Shown in pieces: positions 62,941-64,000 of a stretch of 64,000 bases of DNA. Where the stretch lies: the NCBI GenBank assembly GCA_963709085.1, contig CAVPVB010000024.1, positions 434,001 through 498,000 on the forward strand, given 5' to 3'. The notes beneath the pieces are model-generated. The model saw only the letters and a list, made by a program, of their open reading frames with translations, ran no database searches and was not told the origin of the DNA. This DNA is from Rhodovastum sp963709085 (GTDB lineage Bacteria; Pseudomonadota; Alphaproteobacteria; Acetobacterales; Acetobacteraceae). Each line of letters starts with the position of its first letter. The stretch's first letter is position 1. The position numbers were made by a program, and so were the translations under genes.

Positions 62941-64000
62941 TTACGGGATCAGGTCGCTGAGGTGGCGGGTGTGGCCGGTATCGATATCGACCACCACGCT
63001 CATGCCCGATCGCAAATCCGGATCGCCGGGATGGCGGTCGAGCTTCACCCGCAGCGGAATGCGCTGCACCACCTTCACCCAGTTCCCCGAGGCGTTCTGC
63101 GCCGGCAGGATGGAGAACTCCGAGCCGCTGCCCGGCGCGATGCTCTCCACCGTGCCCTGCCAGACCCGGCCGGGATAGGTATCGACGCTGACCCGCGCCG
63201 GATCGCCCGGCCTGACATAGGTCAGGTCGGTTTCCTTCGGGTTCGCCTCAACCCAGACATGGTCGGTGGAGACCAGGCCGAAGGCGGCGACCGAGGCGCC
63301 CAGATAGGTGCCGGGCTGGACCTGATCGACCTGGGTGGCGATGGCATCGAACGGCGCGCGCACGGTGGCATGGTCGAGCTGGCGCTGCGCCTCCTCCACC
63401 TGGGCCCGTGCCTTCAGGTATTCGGGGGTGCGGGTGACATCCATGTCGGGATCGCCGCCGAGTTGCGCCAGTTGCACCTGCGCCTGCACCTTCAGGCTTT
63501 CCACCATCGCCTTGTCGGCCGCGAGCCGGAACCGGGCGTCGTCGTATTCGGCCCGGGTGACCGCGCCGCCCTTCACCAGATTGGCGTAGCGCTCGTAGCT
63601 GGCCTCGTCGGACTGCACCTGCGCCTGCTTGGCCTCGATGTCGCGCCGCATGCGCTGATAGTCGCGCTTGGCCGCCTCCATCTGCAGCGCCACCTGGGCC
63701 AGGTTGGCCTCGGCGCCGTCCAGCGCGATCTCGAACGGGCGCGGGTCGAGCCGGAACAGCACGTCGCCGCGGCGGACGTGGTCGCCCTCCTTGACCGCCA
63801 CCTCCTGGACGATGCCGGACACATCGGTGGCGACCGCCAGCTTGCCGGCGCGGACATAGGCATTGTCGATCGAGACGACACCGCCGCCGCTCAGCCAGAA
63901 ACCGGCGGCGCCCACCGCCACCGCGGCGATGCCGCCCAGCATCAGCAACGGGCGCAGCAGATGGGTGAGGCTGCGCCGGCGCCGTGCCGCCGGCGCAGCG
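62941..64000 (-). CDS. HlyD/EmrA-type membrane-fusion adaptor (partial at the window end)
   Basis: The frame is open past 64000, so the N-terminal cytosolic tail is incomplete. A basic RRRRSLTHLLRP segment leads into one membrane helix. IDNAYVRAGKLAVATDVSG, the coiled-coil hairpin and LDHATVRAPFDA with WVEANPKETDL are EmrA-like. It bridges the efflux pump to an outer-membrane channel. 14 bases separate it from the pump gene. Confidence 0.93.
   Translation of the reverse strand, partial: AAPAARRRRSLTHLLRPLLMLGGIAAVAVGAAGFWLSGGGVVSIDNAYVRAGKLAVATDVSGIVQEVAVKEGDHVRRGDVLFRLDPRPFEIALDGAEANLAQVALQMEAAKRDYQRMRRDIEAKQAQVQSDEASYERYANLVKGGAVTRAEYDDARFRLAADKAMVESLKVQAQVQLAQLGGDPDMDVTRTPEYLKARAQVEEAQRQLDHATVRAPFDAIATQVDQVQPGTYLGASVAAFGLVSTDHVWVEANPKETDLTYVRPGDPARVSVDTYPGRVWQGTVESIAPGSGSEFSILPAQNASGNWVKVVQRIPLRVKLDRHPGDPDLRSGMSVVVDIDTGHTRHLSDLIP

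Overview
The window is a G+C-rich chromosomal segment that reads as an alphaproteobacterium, probably Rhodospirillales/Acetobacteraceae. Supporting signs are an ATP12-type F1-ATPase chaperone, kdtA-lpxK-acyltransferase lipid A genes, a biliverdin-type phytochrome, and the alphaproteobacterial ribosomal gene order ending secY-adk-rpsM-rpsK-rpoA-rplQ. Genus is not established. No CRISPR, tRNA, rRNA, prophage or transposase gene is visible.

Layout. 1-6.2 kb: signal transduction (tail of a hybrid kinase, a bacteriophytochrome kinase with an Rcp-type response regulator, and a REC-HisKA-HATPase-REC-Hpt kinase with its regulator). 6.4-15.1 kb: mixed envelope and housekeeping genes (lipoprotein, patatin, 4HB-like protein, DedA, an AsmA-ATP12-acylphosphatase row, a sterol-desaturase-like hydroxylase, a PEP-CTERM protein). 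15.1-15.6 kb: a long regulatory gap with a sigma-54-type promoter and three 17-bp sites. 15.6-18.0 kb: pseudouridine synthase and rarA. 18.1-47.1 kb: one minus-strand macro-cluster, transcribed rplK-rplA-rplJ-rplL-rpoB-rpoC-DUF29-rpsL-rpsG-tuf-rpsJ through to rplQ. It lacks secE, nusG and fusA at their usual places and carries a DUF29 gene between rpoC and rpsL. 47.5-64 kb: eutBC, an SH3-like membrane protein, an OmpR/EnvZ-like pair, an AlkA-type glycosylase, two related single-helix micro-proteins, an ammonium transporter, a mandelate-racemase-family enzyme, a four-gene lipid A/Kdo operon and an EmrAB-type efflux pair cut by the window end.

Three genome-level patterns stand out. First, nine genes, including the essential rpoA, rpoC, rpsH and probably adk, each need exactly one base removed to restore the family reading frame. 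The excess base usually sits next to a CTGG or CTCG core. Uncorrected sequencing insertions are the likeliest cause, but the one-way bias deserves a check. Second, 15-20 bp units repeated about three times sit at gene starts, stops or leaders at many places. Third, an intergenic palindromic repeat (cores such as CCAGGGC-TCT-GCCCTGG) recurs at seven places, often touching the stop codon of the preceding gene. Two copies form a long inverted repeat around a perfect 29-bp stem. A 140-bp MITE-like element with flanking 11-bp direct repeats lies upstream of rplK.
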